From contig NZ_LMEC01000004.1 of the NCBI RefSeq assembly GCF_001425265.1, positions 28,610 to 92,609 on the forward strand: 64,000 bases of DNA, written 5' to 3'. Each line of letters opens with the position of its first letter. The stretch's first letter is position 1. This DNA comes from Massilia sp. Root418. Lineage in GTDB: Bacteria; Pseudomonadota; Gammaproteobacteria; Burkholderiales; Burkholderiaceae_D. The translations under genes were made by a program, and so were the position numbers. Positions 8,474 through 17,967 of this stretch are shown here, piece after piece. Under the pieces are notes generated by a model. It worked only from the letters and a program-made list of their open reading frames with translations, did no database searches and was not told the origin of the DNA.

Positions 8474-11400
8474 ATGACCGGTATCTCCGCCCAAGACGAT
8501 AGCAGTTTCCGCCGCATCCTCGCGCGCAACATCACCATGCCGCTGGTGGCCGGCGTGGTCAACGTGGGCGTGTTCGCCGGCATCCTGGTCTATTTGCTGA
8601 GCGTGCTGACCTGGGTCGAGCACTCCGAACGCGTGATCGGCAGCGCCAACGAAACCGCCAAGCTGATGGTGGACCAGGAATCGGGACTGCGCGGCTTCGC
8701 GCTCACCGGCGACGAGACCTTCCTCGCCTCCTACAAGCTGGCCAGGCCGAAGATGGACACCGGCCTGGCCCTGCTGCGCGAACTGGTGGCCGACAATCCG
8801 GTGCAGGTGACCCGCGTGCGCAACATCGAGGCCCAGCAGCGGCAATGGGACGGCTTCGCCCAGGGCGTGATCGACCTGCGCCGCAACGGCGGCGACTACC
8901 TGGAGCCGATCAGGGCCGGGCGCGGCAAGCTGGAATTCGATGAAGTGCGCAATCTGTTCCAGCTCTTCGTCACCAGCGAGCAGCGCCTGCTGGCCGAGCG
9001 CCGCGCGCATGCGCGCTCGGTGACGCGGATTGCCATCACCGCCTTCGTGCTCGCCAGCCTGGTGGTGAGCGGCCTGCTGGCCATGTTCGGCCGGCGCGAC
9101 ATGCGCAAGCTGTCCGATACCTACGGCAAGGCCCTGCAGGAGCAGACCGCGCACGCCGAGCGCCTGCAGGCGCAGGCCTGGCTGCGCACCGGGCAGACCC
9201 AGCTTGCCGAGCAGGGCATAGGCCAGATGGCGCTGCCGCAGCTGTCCGCCGCGCTGCTGCAGTTCCTGTCGCACTACGTGGGCGTGGCGGCGGCCGCGCT
9301 CTACGTGCGCGACCAGGACGGCAGCCTGCAACGCACGGCAAGCTACGGCTACGGCCGGGAGCAAGAGGATTACGGCGCCGTGCTGGCGCCCGGCGAAGGC
9401 TTGCCCTGGCAGGCCGTGCAGCTCCGCCGCGTGATCCAGCTCGACGAGCTGCCGGAGGATTACCTGAAGATCAGCAGCGGCATGGGCGCCGCGCCGCCGC
9501 GCCACCTGCTGTTGGCACCGGTCAGCAGTGACGGCGTGGTCAACGGCGTGGTGGAGCTGGCCTTCCTGCAGCCGGTCAGCGAGCGCCAGCTGGAATTCAT
9601 CAAGCTGGTGAGCGGCAATATCGGCACCGCCATCGAGGCCACGCTGGCGCGCCAGCGCATCGCCGAGGTGCTGGCCGAAACGCAGCAGCTGAACGAGGAA
9701 CTGCAGGTGCAGCAGGAGGAACTGCGCACCGCCAACGAGGAACTGGAAGAGCAGTCGCGCGTGCTGGAAGAGTCGCAGGCCAGCCTGGAAAACCAGAAGG
9801 CCGAACTGGAGCAGACCAACGAGCAGCTGTCCGAGCAGGCGCTGGTGCTGGACCAGAAGAACGAGGCGCTGGGCGAGGCCCAGCAGCAGCTGGAGGAACG
9901 CGCGCTGGACCTGGAGCGGGCCAGCCAGTACAAGTCGCAGTTCCTGGCCAATATGTCGCACGAACTGCGCACGCCGCTCAACAGCTCGCTGATCCTGGCC
10001 AAGCTGCTGTCGGAGAACGCGCAGGGCAACCTGGACGAGGAACAGGTGCGCTTCGCGCAGACCATCTACTCGGCCGGCAACGACCTGCTCAACCTGATCA
10101 ACGACATCCTCGACATCTCCAAGGTGGAGGCGGGCAAGCTGGAGCTGGCGCCGGAGGACCTGAGCGTGCAGCAGGTGGTGCGCGGCCTGGGCCAGGTGTT
10201 CGAACCGCTGGCGCAGCAGAAGCACCTGCAGTTCACGGTGGAGGTGGCGCCCGATGTGCCGCAGACCATCTACACCGACCGCCAGCGCCTGGAGCAGATC
10301 CTGAAAAACCTGCTGTCCAACGCCATCAAGTTCACCGAGGCGGGACGCATCGCCCTGCGGGTGTGGGCCGATCCGTCCGGGCAGCTCAGCTTTGCCGTCA
10401 GCGATTCCGGCATCGGCATCCGTCCCGACCAGCACGAAACCATCTTCGGCGCCTTCCAGCAGGCCGACGGCACCACCAGCCGCCGCTACGGCGGCACCGG
10501 CCTGGGGCTGTCCATCTCGCGCGACCTGGCGCGCCTGCTGGGCGGCACCATTGAGCTGAGCAGCCAGCTGGGCAAGGGCAGCACCTTCACGCTCGTGCTG
10601 CCCGCGCAATGGGCCGCGCCCGCGCACGGCGCCGGCGTGGTCACCCCCGTCCAGCCGTCCGCCGCAGCGCAGCCTGCCAGCGCAGTCCCGCCTGCCGCGG
10701 CCCAGAAAGCCCAAGCCCCGGCCCAGGCCCCGGCCGTAGCCCCTGACGACGCCCCGCCACCCGTGCCGCGCCCCTTCGACGACGACCGCGACATGGCGCC
10801 GCCGCCCGAACGCATCGTGCTGGTGGTGGAAGACGAACCGGCCTTTGCCCGCATCCTGTACGACCTGGCGCACGAAATGGGCTACCGCTGCGTGGTGGCC
10901 TTCGCCGCCGACGAAGGCCTGCAGCTGGCCGAGCAGTACCGTCCCGACGCCATCCTGCTCGACATCCGCCTGCCCGACCGTTCCGGCCTGTCCGTGCTGC
11001 AGCTGCTGAAGGACAACCCGAACACCCGCCACATCCCCGTGCACGTGGTGTCCGCCTCCGAGAACGCCGAGGCCGCGCTGCACATGGGCGCCATCGGCTT
11101 TGCGCTGAAACCGGCCACGCGCGAGCAGCTGGAAGAGGTGTTCCACAAGCTGGAAAACAAGTTCACCCAGAAGATCAAGCGCCTGCTGCTGGTAGAGGAC
11201 GACGCCCGCCAGCGCGACAGCGTGGTGGCCCTGATCTCCGACGACGACATCGACATCACCGCCGTCGAATCCGGCGAGGAAGCGCTGGCGCTGCTGCGCA
11301 CCACCATCTTCGACTGCATGATCATCGACCTGAAGCTGCCCGACATGCAGGGCAACGAGCTGCTGCAGCGCATGGCGCAGGAGGAGATCGCCTCCTTCCC

Positions 11401-11980
11401 GCCGGTGATCGTGTACACCGGCCGCAACCTCACGCGCGCCGAGGAAGCGGACCTGCACAAATACTCGCGCTCCATCATCATCAAGGGCGCCCGTTCGCCC
11501 GAGCGCCTGCTGGACGAAGTGACGCTGTTCCTGCACAAGGTGGAGTCGCAGCTCTCCAGCGAACGCCAGACCATGCTGAAGACCGTGCGCAGCCGCGACC
11601 GCGTGTTCGAGGGCCGCCGCATCCTGCTGGTGGACGACGACGTGCGCAACATCTTCGCCCTCACCAGCGCGCTGGAGCAGAAGGGCGCCACGGTGGAAAT
11701 CGGCCGCAACGGCCAGGAGGCGATCGACAAGCTGGACGCGGTGCCCGACATCGACCTGGTGCTGATGGATGTGATGATGCCGGTGATGGACGGCCTGGAG
11801 GCCACGCGCCGCATCCGCGCCGACGGCCGCTTCGGCCGCCTGCCCATCATCGCGATTACCGCCAAGGCCATGAAGGACGACCAGGAACAGTGCCTGGCGG
11901 CCGGCGCCAACGACTACCTGGCCAAGCCGATCGACCTGTCCCGCCTGTACTCGCTGCTGCGGGTCTGGATGCAGCCATGA
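8474..11980 (+). CDS. Hybrid sensor histidine kinase with CHASE3, GAF and three receiver domains
   Basis: A membrane-bound hybrid kinase of 1168 residues. TM1 (22-45) and TM2 (184-206) flank a CHASE3 sensor. A GAF domain (about 245-400), a long coiled coil, a HisKA dimerisation domain (phosphoacceptor His near 496 in SHELRTPLN) and a GHKL ATPase (LLSNAIKF, SDSGIGI, GGTGLGLSIS) follow. A Pro/Ala linker leads to three receivers whose predicted phospho-Asp residues are D830 (LLDIRLPD), D952 (MIIDLKLPD) and D1099 (LMDVMMP). It heads a four-gene operon and overlaps cheR by four bases. ATG 8474 is preferred over a GTG at 8441, but neither has a strong ribosome site. It probably integrates an extracytoplasmic cue with CheB/CheR-type modification. 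Confidence 0.9.
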   Translation: MTGISAQDDSSFRRILARNITMPLVAGVVNVGVFAGILVYLLSVLTWVEHSERVIGSANETAKLMVDQESGLRGFALTGDETFLASYKLARPKMDTGLALLRELVADNPVQVTRVRNIEAQQRQWDGFAQGVIDLRRNGGDYLEPIRAGRGKLEFDEVRNLFQLFVTSEQRLLAERRAHARSVTRIAITAFVLASLVVSGLLAMFGRRDMRKLSDTYGKALQEQTAHAERLQAQAWLRTGQTQLAEQGIGQMALPQLSAALLQFLSHYVGVAAAALYVRDQDGSLQRTASYGYGREQEDYGAVLAPGEGLPWQAVQLRRVIQLDELPEDYLKISSGMGAAPPRHLLLAPVSSDGVVNGVVELAFLQPVSERQLEFIKLVSGNIGTAIEATLARQRIAEVLAETQQLNEELQVQQEELRTANEELEEQSRVLEESQASLENQKAELEQTNEQLSEQALVLDQKNEALGEAQQQLEERALDLERASQYKSQFLANMSHELRTPLNSSLILAKLLSENAQGNLDEEQVRFAQTIYSAGNDLLNLINDILDISKVEAGKLELAPEDLSVQQVVRGLGQVFEPLAQQKHLQFTVEVAPDVPQTIYTDRQRLEQILKNLLSNAIKFTEAGRIALRVWADPSGQLSFAVSDSGIGIRPDQHETIFGAFQQADGTTSRRYGGTGLGLSISRDLARLLGGTIELSSQLGKGSTFTLVLPAQWAAPAHGAGVVTPVQPSAAAQPASAVPPAAAQKAQAPAQAPAVAPDDAPPPVPRPFDDDRDMAPPPERIVLVVEDEPAFARILYDLAHEMGYRCVVAFAADEGLQLAEQYRPDAILLDIRLPDRSGLSVLQLLKDNPNTRHIPVHVVSASENAEAALHMGAIGFALKPATREQLEEVFHKLENKFTQKIKRLLLVEDDARQRDSVVALISDDDIDITAVESGEEALALLRTTIFDCMIIDLKLPDMQGNELLQRMAQEEIASFPPVIVYTGRNLTRAEEADLHKYSRSIIIKGARSPERLLDEVTLFLHKVESQLSSERQTMLKTVRSRDRVFEGRRILLVDDDVRNIFALTSALEQKGATVEIGRNGQEAIDKLDAVPDIDLVLMDVMMPVMDGLEATRRIRADGRFGRLPIIAITAKAMKDDQEQCLAAGANDYLAKPIDLSRLYSLLRVWMQP

Positions 11981-12837
11981 GCCAGCATCCGCATGGGCAG
12001 CCGCCGCACCCGCCGCACCAGCGCAGCAGCATCGACATCGAGCTGAGCATGCTGATGGAGGCCATCTACCAGAAGTACAGCTACGACTTCCGCGACTACA
12101 CCGGCGCCTCGCAGAAGCGCCGCGTGCTGCACGCCATGGGCGAAATGCGCTGCGACACCATCTCGGTGCTGCAGTCGCGCGTGCTGCACGACCCGGCCGC
12201 CTTCACGCAGCTGCTGCAGTTCCTCACCATCCCGGTCACGGAAATGTTCCGCGACCCCAGCTACTACGCCGCGCTGCGCGAGCACGTGACGCCGGTGCTG
12301 TCCACCTACCCCTCGCTGAAGATCTGGGTGGCCGGCTGCAGCACCGGCGAGGAAGTGTATTCGATCGCCATCCTGCTGAAGGAGGAGGGCCTGCTCGAAC
12401 GCAGCATCATCTACGCCACCGACATCAATCCGCAGTCGCTGGAGAAGGCCAAGAAGGGCGTGGTGCCGCTGGACGCCATGCGCGACTACACCGCCAACTA
12501 CCAGGCCGCCGGCGGCAAGCGCGCCTTCTCGGACTACTACACGGCCGCCTACAACGCCGCCCTGTTCGACCGCTCGCTGATCGAGAACGTCACCTTCGCC
12601 GACCACAGCCTGGCCACCGACAGCGTGTTCGCCGAGACGCACTTCATCAGCTGCCGCAACGTGATGATCTACTTCAAGAAGAAGCTGCAGGAGCGCGCCT
12701 TCGGGCTGTTCCACGAATCGCTGTGCCACCGCGGCTTCCTCGGCCTGGGCAGCAAGGAGAGCATCGACTTCTCCGCCTACGGCCCGCGCTTCGAGCCCAT
12801 CGTGAAGCGCGAGCGCCTGTTCAGGAAGCTGTCGTGA
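11977..12837 (+). CDS. cheR: CheR-type protein glutamate methyltransferase
   Basis: A 286-residue CheR-family enzyme that transfers methyl groups from S-adenosylmethionine to glutamates. The SAM-binding motif is WVAGCSTGEEVYSIAI, the product-release/substrate region is ATDINPQSLEKA, and FISCRNVMIYF is the family signature near the C-terminus. The start ATG overlaps the hybrid kinase stop (ATGA), indicating translational coupling. The N-terminal domain is alpha-helical and lacks a beta-subdomain insertion that I can identify. It is encoded with CheB and two kinases rather than with CheA/CheW, so its substrate may be the kinase complex or the nearby receptor rather than a flagellar chemotaxis array. 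Confidence 0.9.
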   Translation: MSQHPHGQPPHPPHQRSSIDIELSMLMEAIYQKYSYDFRDYTGASQKRRVLHAMGEMRCDTISVLQSRVLHDPAAFTQLLQFLTIPVTEMFRDPSYYAALREHVTPVLSTYPSLKIWVAGCSTGEEVYSIAILLKEEGLLERSIIYATDINPQSLEKAKKGVVPLDAMRDYTANYQAAGGKRAFSDYYTAAYNAALFDRSLIENVTFADHSLATDSVFAETHFISCRNVMIYFKKKLQERAFGLFHESLCHRGFLGLGSKESIDFSAYGPRFEPIVKRERLFRKLS

Positions 12838-13469
12838 CTGCGCCGCCAAACGTTCCGTCCAGCGCTCCCTACAGCGCGCTGCTGCAAGGCCGCGTGTTCG
12901 AAGCCGTGGTGATCGGCGCCTCGGCCGGCGGCGTGGCCGCGCTGCTGGAGATCCTGCCCGGCCTGCCGGCCGGCGCGCCGCTGCCCATCGTGGTGGTGGT
13001 GCACATGATGCAGGGCCGTCACAGCCAGCTGGCCGAAGTGTTCGCGCAGCGCATGGCCATGGCGGTGCTGGAAGCGGAGGACAAGCAGCCGCTGGCGGCG
13101 GGCACGGTCTACTTTGCGCCGTCCGGCTATCACTTGTCGGTAGAATCGGACCATTGCTTCTCGCTGAGCTGCGAGGCGCCGCACAATTTCTCGCGGCCCG
13201 CGATCGACTTCATCATGGCATCGGCGGCGGACGTGTACGGCCCCGCGCTGGCGGGCATCCTGCTCACCGGCGCCAACCACGACGGCGCGGCCGGCCTGGC
13301 CGCCATTGGCGAAGCGGGCGGCCTGACCGTGGTGCAGGACCCTGCCGAAGCGCAAGTGGACGTGATGCCGCGCGCCGCCATCCGGCAGCGCGCACCGGAC
13401 CTGGTACTGCCGCTGCGGGAAATCCGCGGCCTGCTGGCGATGTTGGAACAAAAATTGGAGAGGAGCTGA
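12834..13469 (+). CDS. cheB: Stand-alone CheB-type methylesterase domain protein
   Basis: A 211-residue protein comprising only the CheB methylesterase/deamidase domain. The catalytic triad is visible as Ser30 (IGASAGG), His57 (VVVHMMQGRHS) and Asp150 (TGANHDGAAGL). The receiver domain present at the N-terminus of ordinary CheB is missing, so it cannot be phosphorylated directly and may be activated through its partners. The start is a GTG overlapping the cheR stop (GTGA). The pair CheR-CheB would set the methylation level of a shared target. Confidence 0.9.
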   Translation: MTAPPNVPSSAPYSALLQGRVFEAVVIGASAGGVAALLEILPGLPAGAPLPIVVVVHMMQGRHSQLAEVFAQRMAMAVLEAEDKQPLAAGTVYFAPSGYHLSVESDHCFSLSCEAPHNFSRPAIDFIMASAADVYGPALAGILLTGANHDGAAGLAAIGEAGGLTVVQDPAEAQVDVMPRAAIRQRAPDLVLPLREIRGLLAMLEQKLERS

Positions 13470-14656
13470 TGCTGGAACGGACCAAGCTGCTGATCGTGGA
13501 CGACCTGCCGGAAAACCTGCGCGCGCTGCACGCCCTGCTGCGCGACGAGGAACGCGCCGTGTACCAGGCCACGTCGGGGGAAGAAGCGCTGGCGCTGCTG
13601 CTGGAGCACGACTTTGCGCTGGCCATCCTGGACGTGCAGATGCCCGGCATGGACGGCTTCGAGCTGGCCGAGCTGATGCGCGGCACCGAGAAAACCCGCC
13701 ACATCCCCATCGTGTTCGTCAGCGCGGCCGGCAAGGAGCTGAACTACGCCTTCAAGGGCTACGAGGCGGGCGCGGTGGACTTCCTCTACAAGCCGCTCGA
13801 CGGCGACATGGTGAAGAGCAAGGTGAACGTGTTCGTGGCGCTGCACCGCCAGCGCCAGGAAACCCAGCTCCAGGTGGCGGCGCTGGAGAAGGCGCGCGCC
13901 GAGCAGGAAGCGACCTTGCAGGAGCTGCACGCGGCGCAGGAAGAGCTGCAGCGCGCCCTGCGCACGCGCGACGAATTCATGTCCATGGTGGCGCACGAGC
14001 TGCGTACGCCGCTCAACACGCTGTTCCTGGAAACGCAGCTGCGCAAGCTGCAGATCGAGCGCGGCCTGCAGGAAGCGTTCAACCCCGACGTGTGGAAAAA
14101 GATGGTGGCGCGCGACGACCGCCAGATCCAGAGCATGATACGGCTGATCGACGACATGCTGGACGTATCGCGCATCCGCAGCGGCAAGCTGTCGATCCGG
14201 CCTGCGGCCACCGAGCTGTCCGGCCTGCTGCAACGGATCGTGGCCGACCTGTCGCGCCAGGCGCAGGAGGCCGGCTGCGAGATCAGCCTGATCGCGGAGC
14301 AGGAGGTGAGCGGCTGGTGGGATGAATTCCGGCTGGAGCAGGTGATCGTCAACCTGCTCACCAACGCGCTGCGCTACGGCTGCAACAAGCCGGTAGAAGT
14401 GAAGCTGGACGCCGATGCGCGCGAAGCGCGGATATCGGTGCGCGACGGCGGCGCCGGCATGTCCGAGGAAACGCAGGCGCGCATTTTCGAGCCCTTCGAG
14501 CGCGGGCTGGACACCGGCGTCAGTGCCGGGCTGGGGCTGGGTTTATACATTTCGCGCCAGCTCGCCGAAGCCCACCAGGGCACGCTCACGGTCAACAGCG
14601 CGCTGGGGGACGGCTCCGTCTTCACGCTCACCTTGCCGCGCACCGCCAGGCCTTAA
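13469..14656 (+). CDS. Receiver-histidine kinase protein (cytoplasmic)
   Basis: A 395-residue soluble kinase. An N-terminal receiver (phospho-Asp55 in ILDVQMPGMDG) is followed by a coiled coil (HRQRQETQLQVAALEKARAE), a HisKA domain with His176 (MVAHELRTPLN) and a GHKL ATPase (NLLTNALRYG, VRDGGAGMS, AGLGLGLYIS). No membrane segment. It may receive phosphate from the upstream hybrid kinase and pass it on. TGATG overlaps the cheB stop, and AGAGGAG lies just upstream. It is the last gene of the four-gene operon; the palindromic repeat follows 20 bases later. Confidence 0.9.
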   Translation: MLERTKLLIVDDLPENLRALHALLRDEERAVYQATSGEEALALLLEHDFALAILDVQMPGMDGFELAELMRGTEKTRHIPIVFVSAAGKELNYAFKGYEAGAVDFLYKPLDGDMVKSKVNVFVALHRQRQETQLQVAALEKARAEQEATLQELHAAQEELQRALRTRDEFMSMVAHELRTPLNTLFLETQLRKLQIERGLQEAFNPDVWKKMVARDDRQIQSMIRLIDDMLDVSRIRSGKLSIRPAATELSGLLQRIVADLSRQAQEAGCEISLIAEQEVSGWWDEFRLEQVIVNLLTNALRYGCNKPVEVKLDADAREARISVRDGGAGMSEETQARIFEPFERGLDTGVSAGLGLGLYISRQLAEAHQGTLTVNSALGDGSVFTLTLPRTARP

Positions 14657-14676
14657 GCTGCTGTACGGGCGGCGCC

Positions 14677-14774
14677 GGCGGGTTACGGCGGCTGCGCCGC
14701 CTAACCCGCCCTACGTTGAATGCCTTAGTGTGCGGGGTGCGTAGGGCGGGTTAGCCGGCACGGCGTAACCCGCC
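14677..14774. repeat. Dispersed palindromic repeat, copy 2
   Basis: A full two-half element: GGCGGGTTACGGC...GCCTAACCCGCCCTACG, a 25-30 base spacer, then CGTAGGGCGGGTTAG...GGCGTAACCCGCC. It lies between the 3' ends of the receiver-kinase gene (+) and the chemoreceptor gene (-). Confidence 0.88.
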
Positions 14775-14803
14775 ATGCAGGCAGCCCCGCGGCGCCACGC
14801 CCG

Positions 14804-16507
14804 TCAAAATTCCTCCCAATCGCTTTCCGCCGGCTTGCCCGGCGCCAGCCGCTGCGCCGGCTTGGCTGCCCGCGCCGGCGCCGCCGGCTTCACGGCCAGC
14901 GGCGCCGGCGCTGCCGCCCGTACGGGCACAGGCCGCCGCAGCGGCGCCGCCGCCACCGCATGCGTCCCCGTCTTGAAGAACCCCACCACCGTGGCCAGGT
15001 TGCCCGCCTGCTCCTGCATGCTCTGCGACGCCGCAGCAGCCTGCTCCACCAGCGCCGCGTTCTGCTGCGTCACCTCGTCCATCTGCGCAATCGCCGCGTT
15101 GATCTGCTCGATCCCCAGGGTCTGCTCCTGGCTGGCCGACGTGATCTCGCCCATGATGTCCGTCACGCGCTGGATGCTGGACACGATATCGCCCATGGTC
15201 TGCCCGGCGTCGTTCACCAGGCGCGAGCCGGTGTCCACGTTGGCCACCGATGCATTGATCAGCTCCTTGATCTCGCGCGCCGCAGCCGCCGAGCGCTGCG
15301 CCAGGTTGCGCACTTCGGACGCCACCACCGCAAAGCCGCGCCCCTGCTCGCCTGCGCGCGCCGCTTCCACGGCCGCGTTCAGCGCCAGGATATTGGTCTG
15401 GAACGCAATCCCGTCGATCACCCCGATGATGTCCACGATCTTGCGCGACGAATCATTGATGGTGCCCATGGTGTCCACCACCTGCGCCACGATGCTGCCG
15501 CCCTTGCTGGCCACTTCCGAGGCCGACTTGGCCAGCGTGTTCGCCTGGCGCGCGTTGTCCGCGTTCTGCTTCACGGTGGACGTGAGTTCCTCCATCGACG
15601 ACGCGGTTTCCTCCAGCGAGCTGGCCTGGTGCTCGGTGCGCGAGGACAGGTCCATATTGCCGGCCGCGATTTCGCTGGACGCGGTGCTGATCGCATCGGT
15701 GCCGGTGCGCACCTGGCTCACCACGTTGAGCAGGCTGTCGTTCATGGCCCTGAGCGCGTTCAGCAGGCGGCCGGTCTCGTCGCCGCTGCCGGCGTCGATG
15801 TGCGAGGACAGGTCGCCCGAGGCCACCGTCTCGGCCAGGTCCACCGCCTTGTTCAGCGGGCCGGTGATGGAGCGCGTGATGAACCACGCCACCCCCGCGC
15901 CGATGGCGATGCCGGCAATGCCCAGCACCAGCATCAGGATCTGCGAGCTGCGGTAGACCTGCTCCACGTCGGTGGCGGCGTCGCCGGCCAGCTTGGACTC
16001 GTAGGCCACGAAGGCGTCCAGCGCCTTCAGCACGGCCGCCAGCGACGGGCCGGTTTCCTTGAGCAGGAACTCGGTCGCGTCCTGCACCTCGCCATCCTTG
16101 CGCAGCCGCACCAGCTCGTTGTTCTTGGCGGCGCCGGCCTTGAGCGCCTCGTCCACCGCCGCCATCAGCTGGCGTTCCTTGTCGTCCGATAGCAGCTTGA
16201 GCATGGTCTCGCGGGCGGCGCCGTAGCGCTTGCGGGCCTCGGCGATTTTCTCCAGCTCGGCGTTCATCTGCGGCGTGCTGGGCACCACGATCATGGTGGT
16301 CAGCGCCAGGGAAATGGTGCGCACATTGTCCACCAGCGTGTTGGCGGCGGCCACCTTCACGTTTTTGTCGGTCACGATGTCCTGGGTCCGGCTGCCGATG
16401 CGCGCCAGGGAACTCAAGCCCAGGATCAGCATTGCTGTCAGCAGCGCGAGCACGATCGCGAACCCCACGCCCAGCCGGGCGCCGATTTTCAAGTTTGAGA
16501 GTGACAT
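14804..16507 (-). CDS. Methyl-accepting chemotaxis protein with C-terminal docking pentapeptide
   Basis: A 567-residue chemoreceptor: TM1 (about 13-35), a four-helix-bundle-type periplasmic domain, TM2 (about 190-212), HAMP ([20 protein letters not shown]), and the signalling domain with the [20 protein letters not shown] tip. A flexible Ala/Pro tail of about 50 residues ends in DWEEF, which resembles the NWETF-type tether that recruits CheR and CheB in enteric Tar/Tsr. It is convergent with the operon encoding a CheR and a CheB, so those proteins are plausible partners. Confidence 0.92.
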   Translation of the reverse strand: MSLSNLKIGARLGVGFAIVLALLTAMLILGLSSLARIGSRTQDIVTDKNVKVAAANTLVDNVRTISLALTTMIVVPSTPQMNAELEKIAEARKRYGAARETMLKLLSDDKERQLMAAVDEALKAGAAKNNELVRLRKDGEVQDATEFLLKETGPSLAAVLKALDAFVAYESKLAGDAATDVEQVYRSSQILMLVLGIAGIAIGAGVAWFITRSITGPLNKAVDLAETVASGDLSSHIDAGSGDETGRLLNALRAMNDSLLNVVSQVRTGTDAISTASSEIAAGNMDLSSRTEHQASSLEETASSMEELTSTVKQNADNARQANTLAKSASEVASKGGSIVAQVVDTMGTINDSSRKIVDIIGVIDGIAFQTNILALNAAVEAARAGEQGRGFAVVASEVRNLAQRSAAAAREIKELINASVANVDTGSRLVNDAGQTMGDIVSSIQRVTDIMGEITSASQEQTLGIEQINAAIAQMDEVTQQNAALVEQAAAASQSMQEQAGNLATVVGFFKTGTHAVAAAPLRRPVPVRAAAPAPLAVKPAAPARAAKPAQRLAPGKPAESDWEEF

Positions 16508-16720
16508 GGTGTCCCCATTTTTATGTGGTTATGCTTACCCTGCCATTGTTCCTTAACGGCGGCCCGGCGGTGCAAAATCTTGCGCCCCCGGCCCCGGAAA
16601 ACGACATGTTGTCGCTGTGTAACAACGCAACTTGACAGTTGCTGAAACGATGGCGCTGCTCTGCGGCAGGCGTAAAATGGCAGGCAGCGGAACCACTGGG
16701 GGCCCAAGGTGCAGCGCGAC

Positions 16721-17164
16721 ATGGAAAAAAGGGAATGGCTGTTACGGCGCAACTGCTCGCTGACACCGGCGCAGACCGGGCTGGCGTTCGGGGTGCTGTG
16801 CCTGCTGCCCCTGGCGCTGGGCTGCGTGTTTGTCTGGCTGGGCTATTGGGTCGTGCTGATGTTCGCGCTGGCCGAAACGGCGGCTGCGGCGGCCGTCTTC
16901 CTGCACTATGCGCGCCACGCGGCCGACTACGAGCACGTGGTGCTCACCGCGGGCTGCCTGCTGGTGGAGCGTGTGTCGGGCGGGGAGGTGGACCAGACCT
17001 GCTTCGAGCCCTGCTGGACCCGGGTGGCGGTGCCGCCCCGCAGCGGCGCGCTGATCGCGCTGGAGTCGCGGGGCCGCAGGGTGGAGATCGGCTGTTACGC
17101 CATGGACGCGCAGCGCCAGGCGTTCGCCAGGGAGCTGCGCCTGGCGCTGAACCAGAACCGCTGA
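16721..17164 (+). CDS. DUF2244 integral membrane protein
   Basis: A small protein of about 147 residues with two adjacent membrane segments (AFGVLCLLPLALGCVFVWLG and YWVVLMFALAETAAAAAVFL) and a C-terminal cytoplasmic domain with the CYAMDAQRQAFARELRLAL end typical of DUF2244. Function unknown; in many bacteria the family neighbours cytochrome oxidase genes, which is not the case here. ATG 16721 has AAGG upstream; a GTG at 16709 is an alternative. The stop lies in a tandem repeat of CCGCTGAATTAAAA (17158-17185), which also contains the stop of the convergent OmpW gene. Confidence 0.75.
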   Translation: MEKREWLLRRNCSLTPAQTGLAFGVLCLLPLALGCVFVWLGYWVVLMFALAETAAAAAVFLHYARHAADYEHVVLTAGCLLVERVSGGEVDQTCFEPCWTRVAVPPRSGALIALESRGRRVEIGCYAMDAQRQAFARELRLALNQNR

Positions 17165-17179
17165 ATTAAAACCGCTGAA

Positions 17180-17806
17180 TTAAAACCGGTAACCCACGCC
17201 CACCGACACCAGCAGCGGATCCACCTTCACCTTGCTGATGATGGCGCCGGCGCTATTGACGTCGCTGCGGATCTGCACCTTCTTCACATCCAGGTTGAGC
17301 GACCAGTTCTTGTCCAGCGCGAAGTCCGCGCCCGCCTGCACCGCCAGGCCGAAGCTCTTGTGTTCCAGACCCGCGTTCCCGTTCAGCAGGTGCACCTTGG
17401 ACAGGGTCGTGTAGTTCAGGCCGGCACCCACGTAAGGGCGCAGCTGCGCGCCCGGCAGGAAGTGGTACTGCGCCAGCAGCGTGGGCGGCAGGTGCTTCAT
17501 GGTGCCGATGCTTTTCCCGTCCAGCAGCACGTCGTGCTTTTGCGGATAGGTCAGCACCAGTTCGGCCGCCAGGTTGGGCGTGAAGAAATACGAGATGTCG
17601 AGTTCGGGGAAGGTCTTGCTGTCCAGCGTGAGGCGGTTGGCCGCGCCGGTGCCGCCGACCGGGTCCGACTTGTCTGCCGGGTCCAGGTGCAGTGCGCGCA
17701 CGCGCACCAGCCAGGGGCTGGCTTCCGCTGCCGCCGCATGGCCTGCGGCCAGGGTTGCGAGACCAAGTGTGCTTGCTGCGATGATTGCTGCTACAGGGCG
17801 TTTCAT
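17180..17806 (-). CDS. ompW: OmpW-family outer membrane protein
   Basis: A 208-residue beta-barrel protein with a signal peptide (MKRPVAAIIAASTLGLATLAAGHAAAA split) followed by the OmpW pattern: WLVRVRALHLDP at the mature start, YFFTPNLAAELVLTYP, LAQYHFLPGAQLRPYVGAGLN and a terminal aromatic residue (GVGYRF), required for barrel assembly. OmpW forms a narrow hydrophobic channel of eight strands in the outer membrane. ATG 17806 has GAGGAT upstream. Two FNR-like boxes lie 41-77 bases upstream of the start; enteric ompW is known to be FNR-activated, so oxygen control is plausible here. Confidence 0.88.
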   Translation of the reverse strand: MKRPVAAIIAASTLGLATLAAGHAAAAEASPWLVRVRALHLDPADKSDPVGGTGAANRLTLDSKTFPELDISYFFTPNLAAELVLTYPQKHDVLLDGKSIGTMKHLPPTLLAQYHFLPGAQLRPYVGAGLNYTTLSKVHLLNGNAGLEHKSFGLAVQAGADFALDKNWSLNLDVKKVQIRSDVNSAGAIISKVKVDPLLVSVGVGYRF

Positions 17807-17846
17807 ACATCCTCTCTGCTGTGTCGTTGATTGATGCGTGCAGTGT

Positions 17847-17862
17847 ATTGACACGCGTCAAT
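17847..17862. promoter_or_regulatory. FNR/CRP-type palindrome (site 1)
   Basis: ATTGACACGCGTCAAT is a perfect 16-bp palindrome matching the FNR/ANR/DNR pattern TTGAY-N4-RTCAA. It lies between the divergent ompW and DUF2382 genes, 41 bases before the ompW start. Its centre is 22 bp from that of the second site, about two helical turns. Confidence 0.6.
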
Positions 17863-17869
17863 GAAAACT

Positions 17870-17883
17870 TTGATGTATGTCAA
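17870..17883. promoter_or_regulatory. FNR/CRP-type box (site 2)
   Basis: TTGATGTATGTCAA fits TTGAT-N4-RTCAA with one change from the ideal ATCAA arm. The same box (TTGATGGAAGTCAA) precedes the YsnF paralogue at 19694. In both cases a conserved block CAAGGTGGCGC follows about 30 bases later and a TA-N-ACTGG block about 65 bases later, arguing that the promoter was copied as a unit. Confidence 0.6.
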
Positions 17884-17967
17884 ACCATCCCCAAGCAGCT
17901 TTTTCGGGCAGGCAAGGTGGCGCACCTTGTGCCGGGCCAGGCATAAACTGGCATCTCGCTACCCCCG

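Noticed and set aside
8351..11536. 1061-codon open frame on the minus strand opposite the hybrid kinase
   Set aside because: High-GC shadow frame: no recognisable domain, low-complexity Arg/His/Gln-rich composition, no ribosome site, while the plus strand has a complete kinase with all motifs.
17913..17935. Possible sigma-54 promoter (TGGCGC...TTGTGC, GG-N10-GC) before the DUF2382 gene, with a similar pattern before its paralogue
   Set aside because: Only the GG and GC pairs match well, expected by chance in GC-rich DNA; the block is better explained as a copied promoter region.
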